The translations under genes and the position numbers were made by a program. From Phytopseudomonas dryadis (GTDB lineage: Bacteria; Pseudomonadota; Gammaproteobacteria; Pseudomonadales; Pseudomonadaceae), in assembly GCF_004327355.1 (NCBI RefSeq), contig NZ_QJUM01000002.1, forward strand, positions 62,001 through 126,000: DNA of 64,000 nucleotides. Reading direction: 5' to 3'. The notes under the pieces are model-generated. The model saw nothing but the letters and a program-made list of their open reading frames with translations. It did no database searches and was not told the DNA's origin. Below, piece by piece: positions 16,267-25,900 of the stretch (within the stretch, counting starts at the first letter, position 1; every line of letters begins with the position of its first letter).

Positions 16267-17574
16267 ATGTCGTCACGTCGAGACTTCCTGATCATGAGCG
16301 CAGGCATCGGCACGCTGCTGGTGCTCGGTTTACCCGCGTGCACGCGAAACCTTCTCGGCCAGGCGCAGAGCGCCACGGCCGTCACCCAGGTGTTCGGCGA
16401 CGGCGTGCGCCTGACCGCGGTGGCCGTGGAGTACCCCGCGCTGGTCGCGAGTGCGAACCTCTCCGCCGCCGACTTCCAGGTCGCGGGCCGCACCGTCACC
16501 GGCGTCTTCGCCAGCGGCTCCAGCGATCCCGCGGATCGGGCGACGGCCGGCCGCTTCGTCATCGTCGCCCTGTCGCCCGAGGACGCCAATGCGACCCTGG
16601 CCGAGAAACTGCCAACGCAGGCTGGCAGCGGCCAGCCAGGATCGGCTCAGGGTGGCCGTGGCCCTGGCAACGCCGGCGACATCCCGACCTACGACACGGC
16701 CTACCGGCCGGCCCAGGCCACGCTCACGGCACCAGGCGCGGGCACGCTGGCGACCCGCGCCGTGAAGAACCTGATCGTCGACGATTTCCGGCAACTGGCG
16801 TTCCACGACTCCAGGACCGGCGACCGGCTCCAGTACAACCTGTTCGTGCCCAGGGACTACGACCCGCAACAGTCCTACCCGCTGGTGCTGTTCATGCATG
16901 ACGCCGGCGCGACCAGTGACGACCCCTTCGCCACCCTGTTCCAGGGCCTGGGCGCGATCGCCTGGGCCAGCCCCGAGGACCAGGCCCGGCGCCCGTGCTT
17001 CGTGCTGGCGCCGCAGTTCGCCGAGATCATCGCCGACGACGACTCGCGGACCAGCAGCATGCTCGACACCACCATCGACCTGATCGAGGCGCTGGCGAAC
17101 CAGTACAGCATCGACCGCAAGCGCCTCTACACCACTGGCCAGTCCGGTGGCTGCATGATGTCCATCGCCATGGACATCAAGTACCCGGACTTCTTCGCGG
17201 CCTCCTTCCTGGTCGCCGGGCAATGGGACCCGGCGCTGGTGCAGCCGCTGGCCCGGCAGAAGCTGTGGATCCTGGTGTCGCAGGACGACGACAAGGCCTA
17301 TCCCGGGCAGAACGCGATCACTGAGGTGCTGGAGGCGGAAGGCGCCCGGATCAGCCGCGCCACCTGGGACGGCACCTGGAACGCCGAGCAATACCGTGCG
17401 GCCTTCGAGAAGATCGACGCCGAGGGCAGCCCGATCAACTACGTGAGCTTCGCCAAGGGCAGCGTGCTCCCGCCGGGGGATTCGGGTGCCGGCGCCAGCG
17501 GGCACCGCAACACCTGGCGCATCGCCTACAGCATCGAGCCGATCCGCGAATGGATCTTCCGCCAGCAGCGCTAG
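16267..17574 (+). CDS. Tat/lipoprotein esterase with Ig-like N-terminal domain, copy 1
   Basis: The 435-residue protein begins MSSRRDFLIMSAG, a Tat motif, and has a lipobox-like LPAC near residue 25, so it may be a Tat-exported lipoprotein. An Ig-like domain (about residues 38-115) and a Gly/Pro-rich linker precede an alpha/beta hydrolase of the predicted-peptidase or PHB-depolymerase type. The nucleophile is Ser293 (GQSGG) and the probable base His413 (SGHRNTW); an Asp in the VSQDDDK stretch may complete the triad. From residue 160 to the end it is almost identical to the gene at 20087-21406, while the N-terminal parts are only moderately similar. The substrate is unknown; an ester or polyester is the usual target. 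Confidence 0.85.
   Translation: MSSRRDFLIMSAGIGTLLVLGLPACTRNLLGQAQSATAVTQVFGDGVRLTAVAVEYPALVASANLSAADFQVAGRTVTGVFASGSSDPADRATAGRFVIVALSPEDANATLAEKLPTQAGSGQPGSAQGGRGPGNAGDIPTYDTAYRPAQATLTAPGAGTLATRAVKNLIVDDFRQLAFHDSRTGDRLQYNLFVPRDYDPQQSYPLVLFMHDAGATSDDPFATLFQGLGAIAWASPEDQARRPCFVLAPQFAEIIADDDSRTSSMLDTTIDLIEALANQYSIDRKRLYTTGQSGGCMMSIAMDIKYPDFFAASFLVAGQWDPALVQPLARQKLWILVSQDDDKAYPGQNAITEVLEAEGARISRATWDGTWNAEQYRAAFEKIDAEGSPINYVSFAKGSVLPPGDSGAGASGHRNTWRIAYSIEPIREWIFRQQR
16744..17567 (+). repeat. Left arm of an 824 bp inverted repeat (esterase C-terminal coding segment)
   Basis: Bases 16744-17567 read on plus match 20917-20094 read on minus without any length change, with only a handful of base differences in the parts I compared (four or five amino-acid changes in about 275). 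The match starts abruptly at ACGCTGGCGACC and ends at CGCCAGCA just before the stop codons. Recent duplication or gene conversion is the likely cause. Confidence 0.88.
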
Positions 17575-17671
17575 GAGATGCGAACCCCGCTGGGGCAGCA
17601 GTCGCTCCAGCGCTGGTCGCGGCCCTGGCTCGGCCGGCATCTGCGCGCCGATGTGCGGCACCTGATCCCGC

Positions 17672-18847
17672 TCAGGGCGTTGCGCTGAGCGCCAGGCCGA
17701 GGTAATGGATTCCCGCCACTCCGATCCCGAACGACCCGAGCCGCTGCAACCCCGTCGAAAAACGCCCTCCCGAGACGGTATCGCAGCGGGCACGGCGCCC
17801 CCCCTTCAGCAATCCGAACAGCGGCAGCAGCAGCACCTGATGGCCGGCTTCGACGCCGAGGCTGAAGCCCAGCAATGCAACCAGGATCGTCTCCCCGGGC
17901 ATCTGCCGCATCAGGTCGAGCAGGCCATCGGCGAAGCCCAGGCCGTGGAACAGGCCGAAGCAGAAGGCCACGGCCAGCCGGACGCGGCCGTGCGCCGAGG
18001 CCGGCCAGAAGACGTTCTGCAGCGCCACGACGACGATGCTGGCAGCGATCAGCGGTTCCACCACGGCCGCGGGCAGGTGCACCCAGCCCAGCGCGGCGAG
18101 CACCAGGGTGAGCGAATGGGCGATGGTGAAGGCCGTGACGACCTTCAGCAGCTCCCAGAACGTCGTGGCCGCAAGCGCCAGGGCGGCGGCGAACAGCAGG
18201 TGGTCGTAGCCGCCGAGAATGTGCTGGATACCGTGCCAGAAGAAGGTGCCGAGCACCGGCTGGCGTTGTTGCACATCCGTATCCGTCGACGCGGCGGAAG
18301 TGCCGGCAAGCGTGAAATCCAGCCGGTAGTTGGACTGGTCGGCGCTGCGCCGCTGGCCGGTGATGCGGATGGCCGCATCGCTCGGCACCAGGGCGTTCAC
18401 CAGATAGACGGCCCCGGTGTGCGGGTGGCGCTGCTCGAGCGTGAGCCGGTGCTCGCCGTCAGCAGCGGGCGGCAGCTCGGCACGCAACGCGAGCGCGATG
18501 TCGCCCAGGCCCTGGCGCAACGCGTCGACCGGCGCATAGGCCGAAGAGACCAGCCGCAGCGGCAACGGGTGGCCGTCGATGTCGAGCGCAAGCGCCCCGC
18601 CCACCTGGTCCGCATAGGCCCGCTGCTCGGCTTCGGAGAGAACGCCATCGCCGTCCGCGTCGATGGCGGCCAGCACCTCCCCCGCCACCTCCACACCCGG
18701 CGTCAGGCGCACCTGCAGAACGACATGGTCGCTTGCGACAGCGACCATCGTGGCCTGCAGGTATTCGTCCAGCCGGTGCGCCGGCGCGGACGCGCTCCAG
18801 CAGGCGCACAGGAGGAAGGCGAGCAGCGCCCGCCAGGCTTTCGTCAT
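17672..18847 (-). CDS. HupE/UreJ-family membrane protein with an EF-hand-like loop
   Basis: The 391-residue protein has a signal peptide (cleaved near APAHR), a periplasmic domain of about 180 residues, then six or so membrane helices. The membrane part carries the HupE/UreJ signature FWHGIQHILGGYDHLLFAAAL and a second FGLFHGLGFADGLL block. Classical HupE/UreJ proteins are nickel permeases of hydrogenase and urease operons; longer members of this type are of unknown function. DADGDGVLSEAE (residues 63-74) is a perfect EF-hand calcium loop in the periplasmic part. Its ATG overlaps the stop of the DUF3500 gene, so the two are translationally coupled. No hydrogenase or urease gene is present. 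Confidence 0.85.
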   Translation of the reverse strand: MTKAWRALLAFLLCACWSASAPAHRLDEYLQATMVAVASDHVVLQVRLTPGVEVAGEVLAAIDADGDGVLSEAEQRAYADQVGGALALDIDGHPLPLRLVSSAYAPVDALRQGLGDIALALRAELPPAADGEHRLTLEQRHPHTGAVYLVNALVPSDAAIRITGQRRSADQSNYRLDFTLAGTSAASTDTDVQQRQPVLGTFFWHGIQHILGGYDHLLFAAALALAATTFWELLKVVTAFTIAHSLTLVLAALGWVHLPAAVVEPLIAASIVVVALQNVFWPASAHGRVRLAVAFCFGLFHGLGFADGLLDLMRQMPGETILVALLGFSLGVEAGHQVLLLPLFGLLKGGRRARCDTVSGGRFSTGLQRLGSFGIGVAGIHYLGLALSATP

Positions 18848-20067
18848 GGCAGGGTGAATTGCTGGCCGTAGTCGTTGCTGGGGTCGCGGTAGACCGTGTG
18901 CACGTGCATCGTCGGGTCGCCGCCCACGCCCTGGGGCGAGAACTCGATGACCAGCCTCGGCCCCTGGATACGGTAGTAGGCGCTGCCGTTCCTGCCCGGC
19001 TCATGAGTGGTCGGGCCGCTCCAGGCGAACCAGGTGTCGTCCAGCCCGGTGCGGATCTCGGCCATGCGCGGCGCGGCATAGGCCTCGCCGACGATGCCGG
19101 CCCATTCGCCGATCAGGTCGAGCAGCAGCGCACGCTGGCGCTCGTCCATGGCCGACGCCTGCAGGCCCTCGGGCACGAGGGTCTCGGCGCTGCGGCCCGG
19201 CCCGAGCACGAGATCGTTCACACGGTAGTCGAGGATGGCCTGCTGGCGCTGCGGGTCGTCCAGCGCCTCCAGCAGCGCGAACGCCTTGTCGTTTTCCCCG
19301 GCGAGCACGCGCACGCTCCTGTCGCCCACGGTATAGACGGACGGCTGGGCGCCGGTGAGGGTCGGCGTGAGCACGCCGCGTGCACCGACGATCACCACAT
19401 TGAGGCCGAGGTGGTGGCCGCCGAACTGCACCATCCACGGCGCGCTGACGCTTGGCGTGCCGAAGATGCCGAGGGTGTAGTAGGCCGTGCCGGAGGCGTA
19501 GTGGGTGCCGCCTTCGGACAGGGCCTGATCGGAGCCCATGATATCCAGCACCTTCTGGTAGCCCTGAGGACTGAGCAGCGTCTGTAGCAGGCGCAGCGCA
19601 GCGGCGCGCTGGGCGTCGCTCAGACTGCCGAGCTGCAGGCCGGGGCGCGGCACGTCGCTGACCGGATAGTTGGACCAGACGGCCGCGCCATACTGCTCGC
19701 CGACGAAGCCGCCAGCCGGGCCCATGCCCGGGCCGCCACCCTCCGCGCGCGGGCCAGAGGGACGCCCCGCTTCTCCCGCGCGACCGCCCGAACCACCATT
19801 GCCCGCACCACCCGGTAGCGGCCCACTGCGGGCGAATGTGGCGGCGCTCGCGGCCTTCTGCGGGGTGAAGGGAAACTGCGCCTGGGCGCGCTGCTCGGCA
19901 GCGAGCGAGTCGAGGAAGCCGGTCGCCGCAGCGACGACGGCCTGGGTCTGCTCCTGCGCCGCGATCGGCGCTGCGACGTCAGCGCCGGACTCCGCCGCCC
20001 AGCCCGCGCTGCCGAGGGTCGTGCCGGCCAGGACCAGGGCCGATGCGATGCATGTCAGTTTGCGCAT
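18844..20067 (-). CDS. DUF3500 family exported protein
   Basis: The 407-residue protein has a Sec-type signal (MRKLTCIASALVLAGTTLG, cleaved near GWAAES), a Gly/Pro-rich low-complexity linker at about residues 85-118, and a globular part with the features I associate with DUF3500: FGGHHLGLNVVIVG, a WFAWSGPT block, YRIQGPRLVIEFSPQ, and the end HVHTVYRDPSNDYG, rich in His and Asp. The biochemical role is unknown to me. The start at 20067 follows AAGGAGAGCAGCGAGA. It lies 19 bases after esterase copy 2 and overlaps the HupE-like gene by 4 bases. Histidine clusters and the HupE partner hint at metal binding, but that is inference. Confidence 0.82.
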   Translation of the reverse strand: MRKLTCIASALVLAGTTLGSAGWAAESGADVAAPIAAQEQTQAVVAAATGFLDSLAAEQRAQAQFPFTPQKAASAATFARSGPLPGGAGNGGSGGRAGEAGRPSGPRAEGGGPGMGPAGGFVGEQYGAAVWSNYPVSDVPRPGLQLGSLSDAQRAAALRLLQTLLSPQGYQKVLDIMGSDQALSEGGTHYASGTAYYTLGIFGTPSVSAPWMVQFGGHHLGLNVVIVGARGVLTPTLTGAQPSVYTVGDRSVRVLAGENDKAFALLEALDDPQRQQAILDYRVNDLVLGPGRSAETLVPEGLQASAMDERQRALLLDLIGEWAGIVGEAYAAPRMAEIRTGLDDTWFAWSGPTTHEPGRNGSAYYRIQGPRLVIEFSPQGVGGDPTMHVHTVYRDPSNDYGQQFTLP

Positions 20068-20086
20068 TCTCGCTGCTCTCCTTGAA

Positions 20087-21406
20087 TTAGCCGTGCTGGC
20101 GGAAAATCCACTCGCGGATCGGCTCGATGCCGTAGGCGATGCGCCAGGTGTTGCGGTGCCCGCTGGCGCCGGCACCCGAATCCCCCGGCGGGAGCACGCT
20201 GCCCTTGGCGAAGCTCACGTAGTTGATCGGGCTGCCCTCGGCGTCGATTTTCTCGAAGGCCGCGCGGTATTGCTCGGCGTTCCAGGTGCCGTCCCAGGTG
20301 GCGCGGCTGATCCGGGCGCCTTCCGCCTCCAGCACCTCGGTGATCGCGTTCTGCCCGGGATAGGCCTTGTCGTCGTCCTGCGACACCAGGATCCACAGCT
20401 TCTGCCGGGCCAGCGGCTGCACCAGCGCCGGGTCCCACTGCCCGGCGACCAGGAAGGAGGCCGCGAAGAAGTCCGGGTATTTGATGTCCATGGCGATGGA
20501 CATCATGCAGCCACCGGACTGGCCGGTGGTGTAGAGGCGCTTGCGGTCGATGCTGTACTGGTTCGCCAGCGCCTCGATCAGGTCGATGGTGGTGTCGAGC
20601 ATGCTGCTGGTCCGCGAGTCGTCGTCGGCGATGATCTCGGCGAACTGCGGCGCCAGCACGAAGCACGGGCGCCGGGCCTGGTCCTCGGGGCTGGCCCAGA
20701 CGATCGCGCCCAGGCCCTGGAACAGGGTGGCGAAGGGGTCGTCACTGGTCGCGCCGGCGTCATGCATGAACAGCACCAGCGGGTAGGACTGTTGCGGGTC
20801 GTAGTCCCTGGGCACGAACAGGTTGTACTGGAGCCGGTCGCCGGTCCTGGGGTCGTGGAACGCCAGTTGCCGGAAATCGTCGACGATCAGGTTCTTCACG
20901 GCGCGGGTCGCCAGCGTCTCGCCGTCCGCCAGGAGCAGCGATGCGGTGGGCGCACGATAGACCGGGCTGTCGCTGGTGCGGCTGCCGGCCTTGCCGGGAC
21001 CGCCGCCGGGACCACCCGGGCCGCCACCGCCATCGCGCGTACCCGTGCCGTTGCCCTGGCCCCGGGCCCTCTGCTGGGCGAGAGGGGCATCGGCATCGTC
21101 CGGCGACAGGGCGAGGATGACGAAACGACCCGACTCGGCGCGGTCGGCCGGATCGGCGGAGGTGCTGGCGAAGGCCTCGACCAGGGTTCGGCCCTCAACC
21201 TCGAAGGCTGCGGTCGACAGCGTGGTGCCCTCGACCGGCGCGCTGTATTCCACCGCCACCGCGGTCAGGCGGATACCGTCGCCGAAGACCTCGGTGATGG
21301 CGCTGGCTTGCCTGGCCTGCCCGACACCGCTGCGGGCGCAGGCCGGGACGCCGACCACGACCAGCGTCGCGGCGCTCATGAGCAGGAAATTCCTACGCGA
21401 TAGCAT
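20087..21406 (-). CDS. Tat/lipoprotein esterase with Ig-like N-terminal domain, copy 2
   Basis: The 439-residue protein starts MLSRRNFLLMSAATLV (Tat motif SRRNFL, lipobox-like VPAC) after AAGGAGAACGAAC. The layout equals copy 1: Ig-like domain, Gly/Pro-rich linker, then an alpha/beta hydrolase with GQSGG nucleophile elbow and SGHRNTW histidine. Its last 275 residues differ from copy 1 at only about five positions, while residues 30-160 diverge widely. Different N-terminal domains on one catalytic domain suggest different attachment or substrate presentation, not different chemistry. It sits between the RND outer-membrane gene and DUF3500 on one strand. Confidence 0.85.
   Translation of the reverse strand: MLSRRNFLLMSAATLVVVGVPACARSGVGQARQASAITEVFGDGIRLTAVAVEYSAPVEGTTLSTAAFEVEGRTLVEAFASTSADPADRAESGRFVILALSPDDADAPLAQQRARGQGNGTGTRDGGGGPGGPGGGPGKAGSRTSDSPVYRAPTASLLLADGETLATRAVKNLIVDDFRQLAFHDPRTGDRLQYNLFVPRDYDPQQSYPLVLFMHDAGATSDDPFATLFQGLGAIVWASPEDQARRPCFVLAPQFAEIIADDDSRTSSMLDTTIDLIEALANQYSIDRKRLYTTGQSGGCMMSIAMDIKYPDFFAASFLVAGQWDPALVQPLARQKLWILVSQDDDKAYPGQNAITEVLEAEGARISRATWDGTWNAEQYRAAFEKIDAEGSPINYVSFAKGSVLPPGDSGAGASGHRNTWRIAYGIEPIREWIFRQHG
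20094..20917 (-). repeat. Right arm of the 824 bp inverted repeat
   Basis: This is the partner of 16744-17567 in opposite orientation. The arms flank 17568-20093, which holds the HupE-like and DUF3500 genes. Coordinates pair as x + y = 37661 throughout, so there is no insertion or deletion between arms. Confidence 0.88.
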
Positions 21407-21530
21407 GTTCGTTCTCCTTCGCTTTTCAAGGCTGTTCCAGCCGTTTCCATTGTTCGACAGCGCGGCCACGGCCTTCGTGGCGCATTCCGGCCATCAGCGA
21501 TCCCGCCTTGACGGCGTGCCTGCCCTCTCC

Positions 21531-22976
21531 TCATCCGTCGGCATCGGCGCCGCCGCCGAACACCTTGTACAGGGTCACACGGTTGCTGGCCTCGCTCAGG
21601 CGCAGGGTGATCAGATCCTGCTGTGCACTATAGAGCGTGCGTTGCGCGGTCAGGGCCTGGAGGGAGCTGTCCACGCCGTTGCGGTAGCGCGCATCGGCCA
21701 GGGTATAGCCGCGCCGGGAGGCGACGACCAGGGCACGCTGCGCATCCAGGCGCTCATCCAGGCGGGCCCGCTCGGCCAGGACATCGGCCACTTCGCCGAA
21801 GGCGGTCTGGATCGCCTTCTCGTACTGGGCCACGGCGACATCGGCGGAGAGCTCCGCCGCGTCCAGCGAGGCCTGGAGCGCACCGGCCCGGAAGATCGGC
21901 ACGCTGACGGTGGGAATGAACGACCAGGTCCGCGTGCCGGCATCGAACAGGTTCGACAGGGCGCTGCTGCCGACGCCCACCGTCGTGGTCAGCGAAATGC
22001 TCGGAAAGAAGGCCGCGCGCGCGGCGCCGATGTCGGCATTGGCGGCTTTCAGCACGTACTCGGCAGACAGTACGTCGGGGCGCTGCAACAGCACGCGGGA
22101 GGAGAGATTGGCGGGCAGCGGCGCCAGCGCCACGGCGGTCTCGGCATCGTCGGTGTCAGGCAGAAGGCTGTCGGGGACGGGGGCGCCCACGACCAGCTCG
22201 AGCGCATGGCGTGCCTGCTCCAGCGCGGTGGCGTAGGTGGCGACGTCGGCCCGCGCGCTTTCCACACTGCCCTGGATGGAAGCCAGGTCGACGCCGGAGG
22301 CCGCGCCTTCGCCATGCAGGAACTCGGTGAGCTGCAGCGTCCTGCGCTGGCTCTCCAGGGTCTGCTGCGCCAGGGCCACGCGCTGGCGGTAGGCGCCCAC
22401 GTTCAGCCAGTCGCTGGCGACCTCGGCCAGCAGGCTCATGCGTGTGCTGCGCTGGGTTTCGGCCGTGGCCAGGAAGGTCTGCGCGGCCTCGTCCTGCAGG
22501 CTGCGGATGCGTCCGAACAGGTCCAGTTCCCAACTGCTGAAGCCGACCGTGGCCGAGGCGCTGCGACTCACCGCCGCGACTCCGCTGCTGCTGGCGGCCG
22601 CACTGCTGCGTGCGGCCGTCCGGCTGAGCGTCGCGTCCACCGACGGCAGCAGGTCGGCGCTCTGGATGCGGTACTGCGCGCGCGCCTTCTCGATGTTGAG
22701 CAGCGCCACGCGCAGGTCGCGGTTGCTCTGCAGCGCCTGGGCGATCACCTGGCGCAGGCGCTCGTCCAGAAACACCTGGCGCCAGTCGAGTTCCGCCACC
22801 GGCATCGCGTCCGCAGCGGCCGGCGGGGCGTCGCGGAACTGCGCCGGCACCGGTGCGGCGGGCTGTACGTAGGACGGTGCCATGCTGGCGCAGCCGGCCA
22901 GCGCGGCGGCGCAGAGAACGGCCAACGCCAGGCGAACCGGGCGCGGGGAACGCCGGGTGACCGACGGCCTGGTCAT
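21531..22976 (-). CDS. RND efflux outer-membrane lipoprotein (OprM/NodT family)
   Basis: The 481-residue protein is the outer-membrane channel of the tripartite pump. It has a lipoprotein signal with LAGC (Cys29) and two OEP repeats of long helices with NLSSRVLLQRPDVLSAEY between them, a highly conserved OprM-family stretch (RPDV). ELDLFGRIRSLQDEA and PIFRAGALQASLDAAE mark the coiled-coil barrels. Its start overlaps the stop of the RND gene by 4 bases. The order periplasmic adaptor, inner-membrane pump, outer-membrane channel is complete and in one operon. Confidence 0.95.
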   Translation of the reverse strand: MTRPSVTRRSPRPVRLALAVLCAAALAGCASMAPSYVQPAAPVPAQFRDAPPAAADAMPVAELDWRQVFLDERLRQVIAQALQSNRDLRVALLNIEKARAQYRIQSADLLPSVDATLSRTAARSSAAASSSGVAAVSRSASATVGFSSWELDLFGRIRSLQDEAAQTFLATAETQRSTRMSLLAEVASDWLNVGAYRQRVALAQQTLESQRRTLQLTEFLHGEGAASGVDLASIQGSVESARADVATYATALEQARHALELVVGAPVPDSLLPDTDDAETAVALAPLPANLSSRVLLQRPDVLSAEYVLKAANADIGAARAAFFPSISLTTTVGVGSSALSNLFDAGTRTWSFIPTVSVPIFRAGALQASLDAAELSADVAVAQYEKAIQTAFGEVADVLAERARLDERLDAQRALVVASRRGYTLADARYRNGVDSSLQALTAQRTLYSAQQDLITLRLSEASNRVTLYKVFGGGADADG

Positions 22977-25900
22977 TCATTCACCTCCGTCGGCGCAGCG
23001 GGCTGGCTCTTGCGGCCGGGAAACAGGCTGCGCACGATCACGTAGAACAGCGGCACGAAGAAGATGCCCAGCACGGTCGAGGCCAGGGTGCCGCCGAACA
23101 CGCCGGTACCCAGCGAGTGGCGCCCAGCGGAGCCGGCGCCGCTGCTGACCATCAGGGGCAGCACGCCGAGCAGGAAGGCCATCGAGGTCATCAGGATCGG
23201 CCGCAGGCGCAGGCGCGCAGCCTCCAGTACAGCCTCGACCAGTGGCTTGCCCCGCTCCTCCAGTTCCTTGGCGAACTCGACGATAAGGATGCCGTTCTTG
23301 GCCGCCAGGCCGACCGTGGCAAGCAGGCCCACCTGGAAATACACGTCATTGCTGAGTCCGCGCAGCGAAGTCAGCAGCAGCGCGCCGCCGACACCGATAG
23401 GCACGGCCAGCATCACCGAGAACGGGATCGACCAGCTCTCGTACAGCGCCGCCAGACAGAGGAACACGAACAACAGCGACACCGCATACAGCAAAGGAGC
23501 CTGCGCCCCGGCCTGCTGCTCCTGGAAGGACAGGCCCGACCACGCATAACCGAAGCCGCCCGGCAGTTGCTGCACCAGCCTGACTATCTCAGCCATCGCC
23601 GTGCCCGAGCTGACGCCCTGGGCCGGTTGGCCACTGATCTCCATGGCGGCGATGCCGTTGAAGCGCGCCAGCGATGCCGGAGCGTAGCTCCAGCCGCTGC
23701 TGGCGAAGGCCGAGAACGGCACCATCGCCTCGTCGCTGTTGCGCACCGTCCAGCGGTAGACATCCTGCGGCAGCATCCGCGCCTGCTCCTGGCCCTGCAC
23801 ATAGACCTTCTTGATCCGGCCACGGTCGACGAAGTCGTTGACGTAGGTGGCCCCGAACGCCGTGGACAGGGTGGCGTTGATATCGCTCTGGGCCAGCTTC
23901 AACGCGCCGGCCTTGGCGTCGTCGATCCTGATGTCGAAGGTCGGCGCGTCCTCCAGGTTGGCATAGCGCACCGCGCTCAGCGACGGCTCCTGCGCGGCCA
24001 GCGCCAGCAGCTTCTGGCGCGCGTCCACCAGGGCTTCGTGGCCGGCGCCAGCGAAATCCTGCAGCTCCAGGGTGAAGCCGGTGGCCTGGCCCAGCCCCGG
24101 AATGCCCGAGGGCGCGAAGGCGTAGATCTGCGCATCGGGAAAACGCCCGAGCATCGCCTCGCTGATGCGCACGCCGATATCGGTGGCACTGGCCTCGCGC
24201 TCGCTCCAGTCCTTGAGCCGGATGAAGGCCATGCCGGCATTCTGGCCGCTGGTGCCCTGGCTGAAGCCGGCGACCGCCATGACCGTCTCGACCTCCGGCT
24301 GCCCGCGCACGTAGTCCGAGACCTCGGCGATCACCTGCTGCGTCTTCTCCTTGGTCGCGCCCGGCGGCATCTTCAGTTGCACCATCAGCGTGCCCTGGTC
24401 CTCCTCGGGCAGGAACGAGGTCGGCAACTGCCAGAACTGCAGGCCCAGCACCGCCAGCAGCAACAGATAGACCGCCACGCCCGCGCGGCGGTGGCCGACG
24501 ACGCGCGCCACGCCGTGGCGGTAGCGCTCGGCAGCCTGGTCGAAGCGGCTGTTGAACCCTGTGAAGAAGCGCCCGAGCGGCCCGCGCCGGGTGACCTGCC
24601 CGGGTGTCAGCAGCGTGGCGCACAGCGCCGGCGTCAGGGTCATGGCCACGAACACCGAGAGGATCATCGCCGAGGCGATGGTCACCGAGAACTGGCGGTA
24701 GATCACCCCGGTGGAACCCGCGAAGAACGCCATGGGCAGGAACACCGCCGTCAGCACCAGGGCGATGCCGACCAGCGCGCCGGTGATCTGGCCCATCGAC
24801 TTGCGCGTGGCCTCGCGCGGCGGCAGGCCTTCCTCGCGCATCACCCGTTCGACGTTCTCCACCACCACGATCGCATCGTCCACCAGCAGGCCGATCGCCA
24901 GTACCATGCCGAACATGGTCAGGGTGTTGATCGAGTAGCCCAGCAGCGCCAGCACGCCGAAGGTGCCCATCAGCACCACCGGCACGGCGATCGCCGGGAT
25001 CAGCGTCACCCGCCAGTTCTGCAGGAACAGGTACATGATCGCCAGCACCAGCACGACGGCTTCGACCAGGGTCTTGACCACCTCCTCGATGGAGATCTTC
25101 ACGAACGGCGTGGTGCTGGACGCCACGTGATAGCTGATGCCCTCGGGGAAGTAGGACTGCAGCTCCGCGAGCCTGGCCTCCACCGCCTCCGACACCTGCA
25201 TGGCGTTGGCACCGCTGGCCAGCTCGATGCCGATGCCCGCGGCCGGCTTGCCGTTGAACGTGCTGGTCATCGCGTAGTCCTCGCTGCCCAGCTCGACCCG
25301 GGCGACGTCGGACAGGCGCACCACCGCGCCGCTGCTGTCGGACTTGACGACGATCGCCTTGAACTGCTCCGGCGTCTGCAGCCGGCTGCGCGAGCTGATG
25401 GTCGCGTTCAGCGCCTGGCCCTGCGTCGCCGGCAGCGCGCCGAGCTGCCCGGAAGACACGTCGGCGTTCTGCGCCGTGATCGCGGCTGTCACGTCGGAAG
25501 GCATCAGCGAATAGGTGCGCAGCTTCTCCGGATCGAGCCAGACGCGCATCGAATACTGCGAACCCATCACCTGCACCCGGCCGACGCCGGTGACGCGGCT
25601 GATCGGGTCCTGGAGGGTGGAGACCATGAAGTCGGCGATGTCGGTGCCGCTCAGTCTGCCGTCGTCGGAGGTGAAGGCGAGCACCTCGAAGAAGCTGCCG
25701 CCCACCGACTTGCTCACCGTGAGGCCGGTGCTCTTGACCACCTCGGGCAGCATCGACTCGGCCTGCTGCAGCTTGTTCTGCACCTGCATCTGCGCCACGT
25801 CCGGGTCGGTGCCGGCCTTGAACGTCAGTTGCACCTGCGCGCCGCCGGCCGCGTTGCTGCTGGCGGACATGTACATCAGGTTGTCCAGCCCGCTCATCTG

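Noticed and set aside
17578..17688. A 36-codon frame with a start directly after esterase copy 1
   Set aside because: Its product (QRWSRPWLGRHLRADVRH in the middle) resembles nothing I know, and it overlaps the end of the HupE-like gene. It may be a gene remnant, but the evidence is too thin for a feature.
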